From positions 131,460 through 195,459 of the forward strand of contig BEXV01000604.1 in assembly GCA_003118195.1 (NCBI GenBank): 64,000 nt of DNA, in the 5' to 3' direction. Of the stretch, positions 48,701 through 61,060 are shown piece after piece. A model generated the notes under the pieces. That model was not told the origin of the DNA. It saw only the letters and a program-made list of their open reading frames with translations, and made no database searches. Origin of the DNA: Hemicentrotus pulcherrimus (taxonomy: Eukaryota > Echinodermata > Echinoidea > Camarodonta > Strongylocentrotidae). Made by a program: the position numbers and the translations under genes. Within the stretch, counting starts at the first letter, position 1; every line of letters begins with the position of its first letter.

Positions 48701-51700
48701 CAATAACTTACCGTACATATTGTCTATGGACTCATGTTCGGATTACGTAATGTTTCACCGTGAGCCATGTTCGAACATTTCAAAAGGTAACGCCTATACT
48801 AGACTACTAAAATTGCCTAAGACTGATTTCTTGAAAGGTTTTGCGATCATATTAATCTATTGATCAGCACATTCATCGAGTTATCATGATGAAATTTGCA
48901 TACATGTACAAGATCATCAAACATTTTATACCATGCAACAAGTTTAATAAAAGCTAGAATAGTTTGTCATGATCCATACCACTGTGCGCTGTAGGCTTGG
49001 ATGTTGATGTTTTTTCCTGCGTAAGTGGGACACGTGTCGAGGCATCTAAAATAATATAAGAAACAATCTCTATCAGAATCTATATTAAATTAGAATATCT
49101 TCTTTTCTGTCCCCATAATACACAGCGCACATACAAATTCACGCACACACCCAGCTCTCCACAAACACCCACACACACATTATTGACCTCAAAAACATAG
49201 TTTTCATTGTTTATATGATTATGTAAAGAGCTGAGTTTATTTGGTTTTGACCTGTTGTAAATATGTGCAATAACTTACTGTCACCCATGACTGTGAGACC
49301 TTAATGATAAGGTTTACAAGTATTCATAATTATGTCCATAATGATGTTACATTAATGATATAATGTTTTACTTAACAATATCAGCAAAAAATGCAGACGT
49401 AACATGCTAACAATTATTAATACACCATGGGCTTGTTGTAAACAAAATGAAATGACTACAATCGCACCGTATCACATGTTCCCGATTTCTTCTGTTTTGG
49501 ACTTGACACAAAATTTTGTCCGTATCATGTCATTTCATTTATTTCCATACAAAATAATAATAATTGCTTATCATGTTTATTTCCCAAGGTAACTTCCATA
49601 CATTACATACAAAAATTTAGTTTTTAAAATTTTATATCGTACCTGTTTTGTCTGGTGTAGATGCACTTGGGGTTGTAATCTTTCTAATGTCTGCTCAAAA
49701 CAAAAGATACCATTTATTATAAAGCCTATGAATAGGAAGGGCGGATCTCGGAATTATGAAAACGAGGGGCATAATTTTCCTAAAGATTTTCTGACATGCA
49801 AAGTACATTCTTGGAGTGGTATTCTTAACGTATGCAATACACAATGTCCAAAATATGATCGAAACAAAAAGTTATATTCAATATTTTCAAGTAATCTATG
49901 CTAGGCAATTTAAGAGCACTTTATTTCCATCCAATATCTTAATCACACCATAACTGAGACGTAAAAAGAAAAATGTTAAAAGCCTGTTTGACTTTAATTC
50001 AAAATCCAAGTACAAACTTGCAATGTCAATTAACTCTGCATCGAAATTATTAGAGGCTTCGAAACCGTTCTATTGAAGGGATTTACATTACATCATACAC
50101 TCTTTTCCTACCTGTAGTTGAACTGTGTGGTGATGTTTGAGGGTTTGTCCCAGCCGTTGTAATTACTGTTAATAAAATAACAATACCAGTCTGATAATTA
50201 GGAATGTCGGTGTGTCTTAGGTGAATAAATGGTTCCAATGTTAAAGCCTCCTCTAAAGTGTTGGGAGCCCTAAATACGCCAGAAATTTGATGGCAAAATT
50301 ACATTTAAATTGTGTCATATTGTGAAAGAAGATGTCATTTTGAGGCACACTTCTGCAAAGATTTCCCCCTAAATATGTGTTTGAAGACAAATATTGATAA
50401 AATGATAATTAACTTAGGTGTTCTGTTGTGCACAGAAAACCTAAATTTTGTATTCTCTCAACAATATTCGACTTCAAACACATTTGTGTCAAAATCCTTT
50501 TCAGACATGTGTCTTGAATGACATACTCTTTAAAATCGTGATGCAATTTAAGTGAAATTTGCCATCAAAATGTCGGGCTCCCAACACTTTGAAGGGGCTT
50601 TAAATAACTCGGATCTAAAAGATGATGTACTGTACGTTACCGGCTAGATGATAGAACAGCACAGTATTCGGCATTACAAGTAAGAAACTTGTGAGCCAAT
50701 TTCATAACACAATATCAATAGCAGAATCCAACGAACGTGGTTTTTAGTCATATTCTATAACCGATGTTTACTTCTTCTTCTTTTTTTTGAGGAGAAGGGA
50801 AGTTGATAACGCTTCCAAAGTTCAAAGCATTTTTTTCCAACTGCCATGTTTAAAGGAATCGTTTAACAATGTTAAATCTGAGATACACGGCCCTACGTGC
50901 TATCAGCGTCTGTAATTTGGTGTAATATTGAAGCCCTTAAAAAAAAGCACTTCAAAATGACCACGAAGTACCTCAAAAAGGTAAAAATCTTCGAGTGACC
51001 GGTTTTTACCATACTCGTTTTCCACAATAGACTGTAGTGTTATGAAAACCGTTTGGAAAACGGTTTTCAAAATTTGTAATTCCAATCATAAATATCTTGA
51101 TAATCAGACAGGCAATCGGCTTGTAAAGGTAACGGGGTTCCTGACAGATCTAAAAGTATATAATTATCATTGCAACATGAGCTAAATCCAGAATTTTGTT
51201 TCAGAATCTGAGATAAAGTTACCGGATCCCTTTAACGAGTAACATATCACGGGTTTTATCAACACGTCTGTTTGCACTAACATTATTTGTGATAGAGCTA
51301 TGAATCGTTTAGATAATCAGCTTGTACTTTAGTTTGTGATATGAAAAGAACATAATTTATGACATAATTATGGAAAGGTAATTACGCACTCATACTGTGC
51401 CCTTGTACCAACATGAACAATTATTTGTTTGTGCATATCCTTAGTTACAGACTTCAGCCAGCGAACTGCAAATGATAAAGCATAGCTTCATAATTATGAA
51501 TAAATATTTAACCATTGAATTCGCAAATCGTGTAAATTATGAAATAAAATAGTTCAATAAAAGTTGTAAAAAGGAGTAATGTGAAGGATTATTCTCACGT
51601 ATATGTTTATCCAAGAAACATGAATCCTTTCAATTCCTTGATCCATTTTTTATTTGGTCTCTCCAAGAATTTTGATTTTTTTTTCTATTCGTAGGCTATT

Positions 51701-54700
51701 CCTATCATTTTAATAGGCCTACAATACGTCAATACACAAAGGAAGGGTTGGCACTAGGGCGTCTTAAAGGGGGAGATGTCCTAAAAATTTGACAAGTAAA
51801 ATACAATGTAATTATATAGTTGTTAATTTCCGTGTGTTCTGTGTAACAANACAAAGGGGAAAGAAAAATGAAAGAACATACGATTTTGGCAAAGATCTCC
51901 AATGTAACCGGTAGGACAGATGCATCGGAAGGATTCCAAATCATCATAGCACGTTCCTCCGTTATTGCAGGGTGAATTCAAACATTCATTGTTCACTGAA
52001 AAAGAATGAAATATAATTTACTTTTTTAACGATGGCATTAGGAAAGTAAGAGAAAGATTGCTGAAGGAGGGAATTTTCTGCATTTTAGATGACGGACTGC
52101 AGACGTAGAGACAAATGTCACATGAGACCTAATGTTGTTGTTGTTGCCTTCTTGCTATTAGTAATAACTATAAGAGAACCGGGAAAATGGGCCAGGTGTA
52201 CGTGATATTCGTTCTTCATCTAATCATACTATGATTGTACCAGTCCTTTAGTAAACGGTCGAGTTTAATTCCTTAAACTGTGAATTTGAATCATAAAGAT
52301 ATAAATAGTTAAAGTACCGTAATGACTATTATAAAAAGGGGGTTTTTTTTGGAAGGGGGGGGGGGACTTGACTTCACCTTTGAGCAGTTGCTCGTAATAA
52401 GCGATCGTTATTTGTTATGGACGAGTCCGGGGTTTTCCCTTTCATTCCATATCCACCAGCACAGAATAATAATTGTTTTGATGTCAAGATAGTTGCCAAC
52501 TTTAGTACGGTCATGTTGACACAAAAGTCATCATTTTTATTTTTTTTTATTTCAATTTGACCTACGATTTTTTGATATTTATTATGGGGGTGGGGGTAGA
52601 TATAATAATTTTGAAATATGAATATGAATAACGATGATAATAATCATAATAGCAGTAATGATAATGATAATATTGACAATAAGTGTTTCTAAAAAGGGCA
52701 TTAAGACAAAGAACACGAGAAAATCCTGATATGGCCTTTCACATTTTTCTCGCTTCCGCTATGACATTCCAACTAATTTCTTTCAAAAGTTCAATAATAC
52801 AGTTAAATTGCCAAGACCGATTACAGTGATTACATTTAAAAATACGTGTGTACTTTTAAACGAGAAAATGAAGTTATCAAAAGAATACATCTCACGTATT
52901 ATTAGTGTCACATTGAAGTGAATTCCTCGTTGGCAGCATACATTGTCTGAACGTAACAGCAGTGTAAGCCTCTGTGTCTCCGTGCGAATATCATCCGGCA
53001 GGGTCGATCCCGTGAACTCCCATGGGGGTGAGGCAGTCTCTGCAATGTGACCGAACAGTGTAGCTGCACCGATATCAAAGTCAATGAATTCAACCTTGAT
53101 GGCCGTACCCGTGATGGGTTTGTCGAACAACCACCTGATGTTGATTTCCCCTTCGGGAAGAGTTGGGTAACCAAGGGTGGTGAACTCCTGTAAGTAGGAG
53201 GTGTCGTCGAGCTTGATGGCAACACCAAAGGATGACATGGGCTCTGGCACCCTACTCGCTATGTCTGTGGAGAAGAAAGATTGAGAAATTGTCTGGATTG
53301 ATTGGGTCCCACACCACACACTCAATCAATCACTGACTAACTCTCTCTCTCTCGATCTGTCTCTCTCTCTCTTTCACACCCACATCCACACTCATACACA
53401 CACACACACCCACACACACACACGCGCGCGCGCACAAACGTACCAGCACACCCATACGCACGAATGAACACAGACGAATATCGAGAGAAACATTATATTC
53501 ATCTTCATCTACCCAAAGAAACAAGTTGTTTCTTTTGTTTTAACAATGTGCATGTCATACAAAAATTTCTGCCAAAGGATTTCATAACATTTTTTTCTTC
53601 ATTTGAATTTTGTTTTTCAATTTCATATTTTTGTGTCTTTCGCTGTCTCTTTGTATATTTCTCTTTCACACACACACACGCACACACACACTCACCATCC
53701 CTATCTCTCATCTTCTATTTTCGGTATTACGCAGCGATGCTTATTATCATGGCAGAAAAAAAGTTTCTCCATTAATGTTAGAGCAGATGTAATGTCCAAA
53801 TCATATTTGGTAAAAATACACAGGGCAAATGTTAGATTTGATGACGAACGTCATGATGTTCATCGTTCTTTCAAAGGAAAGTTCAAATATTTATCTTTTT
53901 AAATGGGGGCGTGTTTTCTATTTTCTACCATGATATACTGGAAATATGATGAATCATGATCTTGTACTATTCCACGCGATGAATTTCAGATTCATAAAAT
54001 AAAGCGAATGATATATGTTCGTCTTATTTATTACCACCTGTATATGGTTGCACCATCATTCCAATTCCAGTTCCCGTGTACCATCCTGTAGTCACATCAA
54101 CTTGGAGTTCGTAAGTTGGTGATACGGAGACGATGGGTGAATCAGGAGGGATGTCCACTTTAATATCCGTTGCATCTGCAAGGTTTACAAACTTACTGGA
54201 CTCTACCGTAAAAACTGAAACGTCGCCTGGAACATCAAAATGATTATACTCGACGCTGGCTGGTTGCGACGGGTCCTCATTTGTGAAAGACATCCTGCAT
54301 TGATATCTCACATTTTCCAAGGATTGGTTGAAGTATGGTGTCACAAATCGTATGGTCTCAACCTCCTGAACGATTACGTTTGGGTTGCAAGCTGGTATTG
54401 TCAAGGACCGTCCATTCCAGGCTGAATGATCTGTTGGAGAATGAAAGAACATAGCCTATATAGGGGAAGAGTATAAAGTTCTTTTGGAGTACTGTAAGCC
54501 TCAGTCGGATTAATGTATCAGGCATAAATGCTAATTTTTTAGTCCGCCCTTTTCCTTTTTCTAAGCGCATAGGGACTTTCTTTGTGTTAGTGATATGCGC
54601 TATACCAACAATTATTCCTTATTATTATTATCAACTCATATACTATATCATTATTTGCTGTCAAATAATTTGACATGAAAGGCCAACAATTTTACAACAA

Positions 54701-57700
54701 TTCCTTTAATTGTTTGAAACCGAATTACAGATTTTGTAAAGACTACATAAATCTATTATCAGTAATCGTACTCTTAGAAGTGAATTTGCCACGAGAGTTA
54801 ACACACCAGAAAAGACAATTTGATATGGTAAATCTGACGTCACGTCCTAGATGTATCAACACTCGAAGTTAGACCGAATATTGTGGTGCGGATAATACAA
54901 TCAAAATGTTATAGCAGTCAAAAGAGAAACATGGGTGTAGAGGCTAGTATAAAATCCACATCCAAATACAAACGTATGAAATGCAATATTCTACCAAATC
55001 GACGATATTTCTCGAGGAACTAAAGAAATCCTACATTTCCCTGGCTGTTTAATATTTGATTCATGCCGACTTGCTGTACCATCTGTTTAGGCTTTACCTT
55101 TATTGTACCTAGAGAGTCAAAGTCCTAATATGCCAAACGGTGTAATTGCCAAACGCCCTAGTATATGAAAACAAACCTTAACCATTACTCCAAACTATCC
55201 CTTAGTTACCGTAATTATGTTGGACTAATGAGCAATAACTTCGGATATTGGTCTGCATGAACACTAGGCTAAACTAAAATGTGCCATTGGCCCCATAGCA
55301 TTCCATTGCGCATGTGAGGCTTAGAACTAATGGGACACAGAACCATAGGTACACTCTTGTTACACAAACAAATGCATTGGATATTTTTTCAAAACGGTTG
55401 GTGTGGTGTCAGTGGTTTATCAAAAAGTGTATGTAAAAAAAAATAGGGGGCCCAATAACTTCCTATTGTCCTGTAAGACTGAGAACTAATTTGGCCCAAA
55501 ACTATAGGTAAACTCTTGTTACACCTAAATGCATTAATTGTTTTCTTCAAAACAGTTGATGAGGTGTCAATGGTTTATCCAGATTTTATTTTGGATAGGG
55601 GCAGAAATTATCCCAGACCAGTGACAAATATATTTGACATCTTTGAGACCTGGTTTCAGGAATTTACCAACAATAGAAAGCTTCACCGTCAGGCCAGCAC
55701 CAAGCTGACTGTTTCCGTTGACGTAGAACGACATCTTGATCTCGTCATAGTACGAGTACCAGGTGGTCGACGACACGGAGTCACTCATACACACCCACTC
55801 TCCATAGGTATCGAAGGTATCAAAGATGCAGACTTCTCCACCCTCTCCTGGATACATGTCCAAGATGTCGACCTGGATCCAGGTGTAAGAGCTGGCTGTG
55901 ATGAACCAGTGCAGTTGGGCTGCCACGACAGACAAGGAGGATAGGTAAACACTCTGTATGGTGATGCTGGGATAGGTATCAGACAGGGCGAAAGCACCAC
56001 CGCTTGACCGGACGAACGAATCTTGTAATTGGTCTGAGTATTTGATCGGGATAGTGAAGAGTGACAAGAGCGGAAACAATATGGTTGAGATCGAACTAAC
56101 ATTGAATACCCCTGGTACATGAACAACCACCTTTTATAATAAAGATCTATAACATGGAGAATAAACACTAAAACATCTGTATGGCTGTACATCTATCACA
56201 CTTTCCCGCAATACCGGTATTTTGGGGGGTAAAATTAGTTATGTCCTCAAAAAAAGTTTTTTTCTTCTATTTCAATCTCTTTTGAAACTAATTTTTCCGG
56301 GATTTTAAAAATCCACATAAATCGGTACATCATATTGATATGAATATTATCAGCAATGTCATTTCCAGGTCATTTCTGCGAATAATTCACAAACGATAAA
56401 TACGTCATCATAGGAGCGGGGTACCGGGAACGCTACCGGGAAAAGAACAGTCCTTATGCCAAGGTATAGAAGGTAAACACACCATGGTATTTTTACGGAA
56501 GACCTGAATTTTGTTGGAATTAAAAATGTGCATAGGTCTGATATCTGTTTGTGATTTCACAAAAGTGAGAAACGATATCTTGTGAGAATGCTTTAGTTGA
56601 GTATTTCAGAAATGATGTTTGCAATGTCAATACAGACCATAGTGCCTAGGACATGTTGCATAATCATGATACATCTTGTATGCATATTGACTTTGTCTTG
56701 GTCTTGTGTACCTCTCGGTGTTCAGTGTTTAGATGTCTAAACATGTTTCCTTTATAAAACATATAAAGGGGGAAACGTCAAGGGGTTTCCCCTAAAATGA
56801 GTTGGTTGATGAAAGTTTTTTTATTATTAAATGCATGATTCAAACATTTACATTTTCATCTGAATAGGTTTAAGCAGGACTATATTTTGAATAAACATGC
56901 ATTTTTATGAATATCTTGATTGTAACAGTGGTTATTCCTCCTGGCATGTTCTATGATGTTAAATGTACGTCAAAGAACTCATCGGAGCAAGGAAAAAACA
57001 TAAGACTTTGACTTTTGCTTTACATTCCATTACAGGTCATCAAATGTTAGTCTCTTTTTGTACAATTGTTATTCTTAACTTCACTATATCATTGTTGCAG
57101 AAATACAATGTCATAATATGAACTATTATAAATATTCTTAGATAGGGCAAAATTACGCGACAGGACATGAAATAGTTATAAACAAGTATCTTGTTTCGTA
57201 AATCAATATTATGAAGATTGAACAATGGGGATATTCAATCGTCTGAAACATAACATGTTCTTTTTTTTATTATTATACTGTATCAGAGTCTGCAGAGCAT
57301 GACAAATGATTTAATGTGAACTGCATAACGGTAATATCGGTATGAAAATATCAAGGAAAACAAAAGTAGATTTTCTTTTTAATTAAACAAACAAATTGAC
57401 TGGAAAAGGAAATGGCACATAAAGTGAAGCATAAGTAATTTTTTTCCAATTATGTGAAAGTTTAGAGGTAAAATTAAAGCCCAGGGGTAAAAATACAGAA
57501 CATAAACAAAAGTGAGAGATTTAATCTATGCAATTAGAAGATATCTTAGTTGGGAGTCGTTATAGTCGTAGTGATGTAAGTGAACATTGCAATTGTAACA
57601 CATACAAATATTGTGTTCACCACTGAAAATACTTAATGATGCTTAACAGTAAAAGAAAATTCCGCTTCCAAATAAGAGTAAGGACTGCTGCCACCACAAC

Positions 57701-59001
57701 GATCAAATTTGATCTTCATTTGCGAGGAATCCAAATAGATAGGATCGATCACTGAGGATATCCAATCAATTATGACTATCACCTCGCTGGTGTACATATT
57801 TGTAACAGTCATCTTGTCATCTTCAGGAACGTGAAGAGCTAGAAGAGTAGCATTCAGGATGGTTCCCGGTGGACTTGTTACATAGATATCACAGGTATAA
57901 TCACAAAGTCCTGACAAATCGCAAGTACACGGAGGAGATTCACAAAATGGCTCAGAACTGTTGAACCGAAAGGACACTTGAGAATTCGTCGGTGTTAGGG
58001 TGATGTTGTTACTGGTAGATGCGTCTACAAGAGCAAAACAAAATAAATGCATGTACTTTATAAATATTAAGCTTTTCTTTTGATAAGTGTAATGCAAGAA
58101 TATCACGTGTTTGCATCATTTTCGTATTTTTTTTTCATTCATAATTCTTCTCCCCAATATATATCGTGACTTGTGTGAAAATACTAATGGCCGAGATAAT
58201 GAGATCCTGTTACTCATTTTAATATATTCAATTTGCAATTCAATTTATTTCTACTTTAAAAAAAACTATTTATAAATCATTAACAAATACAGATGAATAA
58301 TAATGGCGGAGTCATGAAAAGCACTAATATATTAAAAAGCTACATCGTTGTTTTATTATACCCTTTACAATTTGCAATGTCGCTTTATAATAATACATCT
58401 TTATGCATTTATAATATGAAGAAAAGGTTAGTGCACTTTTATCATTTTGGGTCAGCAAATTCCCATATCCCTCCGATAGGACTACCCATTCCCAACACTA
58501 GGAGCCCACTCTTCTTTTGCATACCAGATCATAAATCAATCAATCAATCAGACCGTAGAGTACATTAAGCTTCGTTATTTTGTAGTGCATAAAGTATCCG
58601 GAATAATAACATACACTTTGCTATCTCCATAACAGCATCGGAGAGAAATACACCGAAGGCAAGGGATGAATATGAGAAATATCACAATGGGACACGAGAG
58701 TTGCTTGGCTGTGATGAACCTATTCGTGTCACGAACGTATATAAAGAAGGAGCACATTTATGTAATAATTTTTTCAAACGTTTTCATTTAAAACGTAAAT
58801 TGGGGGATCTTTAAAAATATGATTTATTCTTTTCTAACATCTGCCTCAATTGGGGTTCCTTGTAATCATGAATTATGACAAATGTCTGTAAATTGAAAAA
58901 GCACTAGAAATGGTGAAATAGAAAGTAGATAAATGCTTACAGATAACACGACTTAATGCAAGGAGAAAACCACAAAGCGAAATATGAAGACGAACAGCCA
59001 T
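45649..59001 (-). CDS. Type I receptor: signal peptide, four CUB-like modules, EGF, stalk, TM, tyrosine-rich tail
   Basis: Gene-level entry. Exons on the minus strand: 59001-58941, 58024-57648, 56033-55668, 54430-54038, 53264-52896, 51995-51882, 50165-50112, 49690-49643, 49045-48980, 47587-47109, 45762-45649. All internal junctions from 55668 onward match in phase 1 (last junction phase 0). The ectodomain has four exon-sized modules of ~120-130 residues that look CUB-like in strand pattern, one canonical EGF domain and a Thr/Ser/Pro stalk from three tiny exons. One hydrophobic helix follows, then ~170 cytoplasmic residues with YEEI, a YQEL...YVKL pair, two PPDY motifs and DYIEPI. This layout suggests a cell-surface receptor that signals through SH2- and WW-domain proteins, possibly in immune recognition or adhesion; function is inferred. 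The exon 2 to exon 3 junction does not match in phase and needs another exon or splice site. A paralogue lies to the right (63705-63818). Confidence 0.85.
46040..46245 (-). mobile_element. tRNA-derived SINE
   Basis: On the minus strand: A-box-like TTGGTATATTGG (46233-46222), a perfect B-box GGTTCGAATCC (46189-46179) and a body containing TTGGCAAGGCATTAGTGTAC. Ends in an ATTATTG-type simple repeat. It lies in the last receptor intron. Related to 11224-11575. Confidence 0.8.
46958..47084. mobile_element. Fold-back MITE next to receptor exon 10
   Basis: Palindrome with arms GAGGCATAGTTGTTTCGATA and TATAGAAACAACTATTCCTC plus mirrored GTTACATCC blocks. Sits only ~25 bases past the exon 10 donor. 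Confidence 0.88.
47109..47587 (-). CDS. Receptor exon 10, transmembrane helix and tail
   Basis: Phase 1 start after ATCTTGCAG, phase 0 end at GTAAGT. Begins with an ~26-residue hydrophobic helix ([20 protein letters not shown]...), stopped by [10 protein letters not shown]. The tail carries [50 protein letters not shown] and [14 protein letters not shown] and YVKL are 9 residues apart. Confidence 0.92.
48980..49045 (-). CDS. Receptor exon 9, stalk
   Basis: 66-base phase 1-1 exon rich in Thr/Ser/Pro ([16 protein letters not shown]). Probably an O-glycosylated stalk. Confidence 0.75.
49643..49690 (-). CDS. Receptor exon 8, stalk
   Basis: 48-base phase 1-1 exon encoding [17 protein letters not shown] and GT borders fit; tiny in-frame stalk exons like this are easily skipped, so the stalk may vary in length. 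Confidence 0.72.
50112..50165 (-). CDS. Receptor exon 7, stalk
   Basis: 54-base phase 1-1 exon encoding [17 protein letters not shown] between TTATTAACAG and GTAGGA. Confidence 0.72.
50241..50603. mobile_element. Non-autonomous element with inverted repeats
   Basis: Left TTAAAGCCTCCTCTAAAGTG then TTGGGAGCCC, right GGGCTCCCAACACTTTGAAG then GGGCTTTAA. ~360 bp, no coding capacity; a partial relative is at 40870. Confidence 0.85.
50850..51235. mobile_element. Non-autonomous element, copy B (inverted relative to 25720)
   Basis: Reverse-complement match to 25720-26051 with an extra ~50 bp internal segment. Ends TTTAAAGGAATCG and GGATCCCTTTAA. Confidence 0.8.
51882..51995 (-). CDS. Receptor exon 6, EGF domain
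   Basis: Phase 1-1 exon with all six cysteines in order: [32 protein letters not shown] canonical EGF domain; no calcium-binding consensus at its start. Acceptor TTCTTTTTCAG-like, donor GTATGT. Confidence 0.95.
52896..53264 (-). CDS. Receptor exon 5, CUB-like module 4
   Basis: Phase 1-1, 122 codons after CTTCTCCACAG. Landmarks: [42 protein letters not shown] and FNVTLII. The paired beta-strand rhythm and F-x-D-F-D segment resemble CUB domains, but the sequence is divergent. Confidence 0.85.
53335..53445. repeat. (CT)n and (CA)n microsatellites in receptor intron
   Basis: CT run followed by (CA)n and a short (CG)n stretch; another (CA)n lies at 53666-53692. Confidence 0.9.
54038..54430 (-). 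CDS. Receptor exon 4, CUB-like module 3
   Basis: Phase 1-1, 130 codons after CATTCTCCAACAG. Landmarks: [56 protein letters not shown]. Only two cysteines. Confidence 0.85.
55668..56033 (-). CDS. Receptor exon 3, CUB-like module 2
   Basis: Phase 1-1, 121 codons. The pyrimidine tract TCTTGTCACTCTTCACTATC precedes AG at 56035-56034; an upstream AG near 56106 in the same phase is an alternative. Landmarks: [51 protein letters not shown]. Confidence 0.82.
57648..58024 (-). CDS. Receptor exon 2, CUB-like module 1
   Basis: Starts phase 1 after GCTCTTGTAG. Landmarks: [52 protein letters not shown]. The donor is uncertain: GTTAAG at 57647 gives phase 0, which does not fit exon 3; a stop follows within a few codons. 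Confidence 0.75.
58941..59001 (-). CDS. Receptor exon 1, signal peptide
   Basis: ATG at 59001 followed by a short basic start and a hydrophobic core ([20 protein letters not shown]), a good signal peptide. Phase 1 donor GTAAGC at 58940 fits exon 2. Confidence 0.85.
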
Positions 59002-59072
59002 CTTGTTTCCACTCCAGAATATTATGTCCTGATCAGCCTGATGTTAGAGCTTGCTTTGAAGTCACCGTATGG

Positions 59073-59078
59073 TATATA
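59073..59078 (-). promoter_or_regulatory. Candidate TATA box, receptor gene
   Basis: ATTATATACC on the minus strand, about 72 nt before the ATG, which leaves room for a transcription start ~30 nt downstream and a short leader. Confidence 0.35.
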
Positions 59079-59729
59079 ATCACAATTACCATTTGCTGAT
59101 GCACGAATAAGACTTGGACTTTGTACACGCGATAAGATCGGGTGAAATCCAGATATAAGTTGATTCATGTTGTTCAATGTTTGTTAAATGAATATAGACT
59201 AACCCATGAATCTCTTATTGGAGGGAGGGGGCAATCTAAAAAATAATCTTAAACACAAGCCCGCTCCCCCTAAAAGAAATACATTTTAAAAAGAAAATCA
59301 TGTTGTCATGTGAATCTGGGGCTAAAGGGGTTGTCGGGAGGTAGGGGCATACTATTTTGTTTATGAGTACTTGCCAGGGGCGTGCCGATTGCCCCCCCCC
59401 CTTATGGAAATGCTAGAGTAGAGCCCAGAGGCTGCTAGTCATACTGATGGTCATATTAGTTATGGGGATGGTATCATTGCATTATCACGATTTTAGAGGC
59501 GATGATAAAATTCATGTCTCGCCATTGGGTTCTATACAATAATCACCCATATTGTCATGTACGTAATCAGAGAGACCTATAGCTGAAATGATTTTGCAGA
59601 CCCCCACCCCTATTCTTCCCGCAGTATGATGGGACAGCGGCGTTTCCACCTTTACTTTGTTTACATAAGGAACATTCAATCGGTATTTTTTATCGGTGTG
59701 ACTCCGATAGAAGCACTAATAGAGTCACA

Positions 59730-59840
59730 CACAGTCAGTCATAAACATACACACACACGCGCGCGCGCATACGCAACGTGCACACAAACGCACACACACA
59801 CCAACGCACACACACACATCCGCGCACATACACACTCGGA
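59730..59840. repeat. (CA)n/(CG)n microsatellite
   Basis: CA-rich repeat with an alternating CGCGCGCG core, upstream of the receptor gene. Alternating purine-pyrimidine, so potentially Z-DNA forming. Confidence 0.9.
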
Positions 59841-60699
59841 TAAATGAAAAAATACACGCAGCCCAAGTCATTATTACGTAATGACCATTTCTGTAAAATC
59901 GCAAATTTCCCATTTCATATCAAAATGGAATTTGAATTTAAGTATAATGCAATAATGAAAGTTAACATGACATAATGAATTGTTTCTCCCAAATGACTCG
60001 GTCAGTCTGCACCTGAATGTGCTGTGTGAGTGCGCGTGTGTGTATGTGTGTGTGAGTGACCTTGCTCCTGAAAAAAGCATATGCTATGCATCTTATTTGA
60101 TACATTTGGTTCATTCTCTCACTTTAATACATTTGCGCAAGTCGATTTTTGCACTCTCGCATCGATGCCCAGCTCATCCAAGCGCGAACACATACCACAC
60201 AAAAATGATACCAAACCGTAGCAAAGCTGGCTTTTAAAATAAATGACAATTTTCTAAGTGTATACTTTTTTTTGACTCACCAAAGAGATTTGTAGTATTT
60301 CTTTGGATTCACATGGTAGAGTACTGATCAAGCTGATTTTGAATGGGGAAAACCATTTGAATAACACTTCCTCTTTCAATATCTTTTAGTTTAATAAAAA
60401 GCACTGTCTAAATAAATCTTATCAAAGTTCACACTTTATCTTTATAGGAGGATGAACAACGCATTATGGCCTATTATTGTCCTGTCATATTACTCCTATA
60501 AGTATTAATCTGCATTTTTCATAGATACTTTTTAAAGTGATTTTCACATTTTCGTTTGATTATAAGCATTATGTGCTCATCAGACAAAAGGTACACACTG
60601 TATTGATGTAAGAAAAACGTTCACATACATACACCTATAAAATAGCATTAAGAACCAAAACATATTCATTTGTTTTTATGTTTATTTTAGTTTAGATTT

Positions 60700-61060
60700 C
60701 TGTTATAGAAAGTACCAGTCACACTTGAAGATAAAGATAAAGTTGTGTTCTGGTCATGCGATTGCACTGTGAAATCGATCAGAAAGAGTTGATCATGTAG
60801 CATATAATTGGTGTGTACTGCAAGGTTCTGGAGTCATCAAAATGATAAAAAAAATTGGCTTAGCCTTGATAAAGTAACAAGCACTGTACACAAAAAGATA
60901 TACATGTATATATATATATATATATATTGCATTAAAAAAATCGGCCCTCTTTTTTAAGCCGTTCTTTTTCATATTTAGAATATGAAGGTATTTGAAGAGC
61001 CATGCTTTTCAGGGATCTTTTTTTCTCTAATGTTCTTCTACACCTGCATAATACAATGAT
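60700..61060. repeat. Inverted fragment of the duplicated block
   Basis: Reverse complement of about 44815-45160: shares GTTCTGGTCATGCGATTGCA, CTGCAAGGTTCTGGAGTCAT and GAAGAGCCATGCTTTTCA. The short frame found in the direct copies is broken by stops here. Confidence 0.85.

Noticed and set aside
53464..53902. Overlapping frames of 60-103 codons
   Set aside because: Microsatellite-driven and located in a receptor intron without splice partners.
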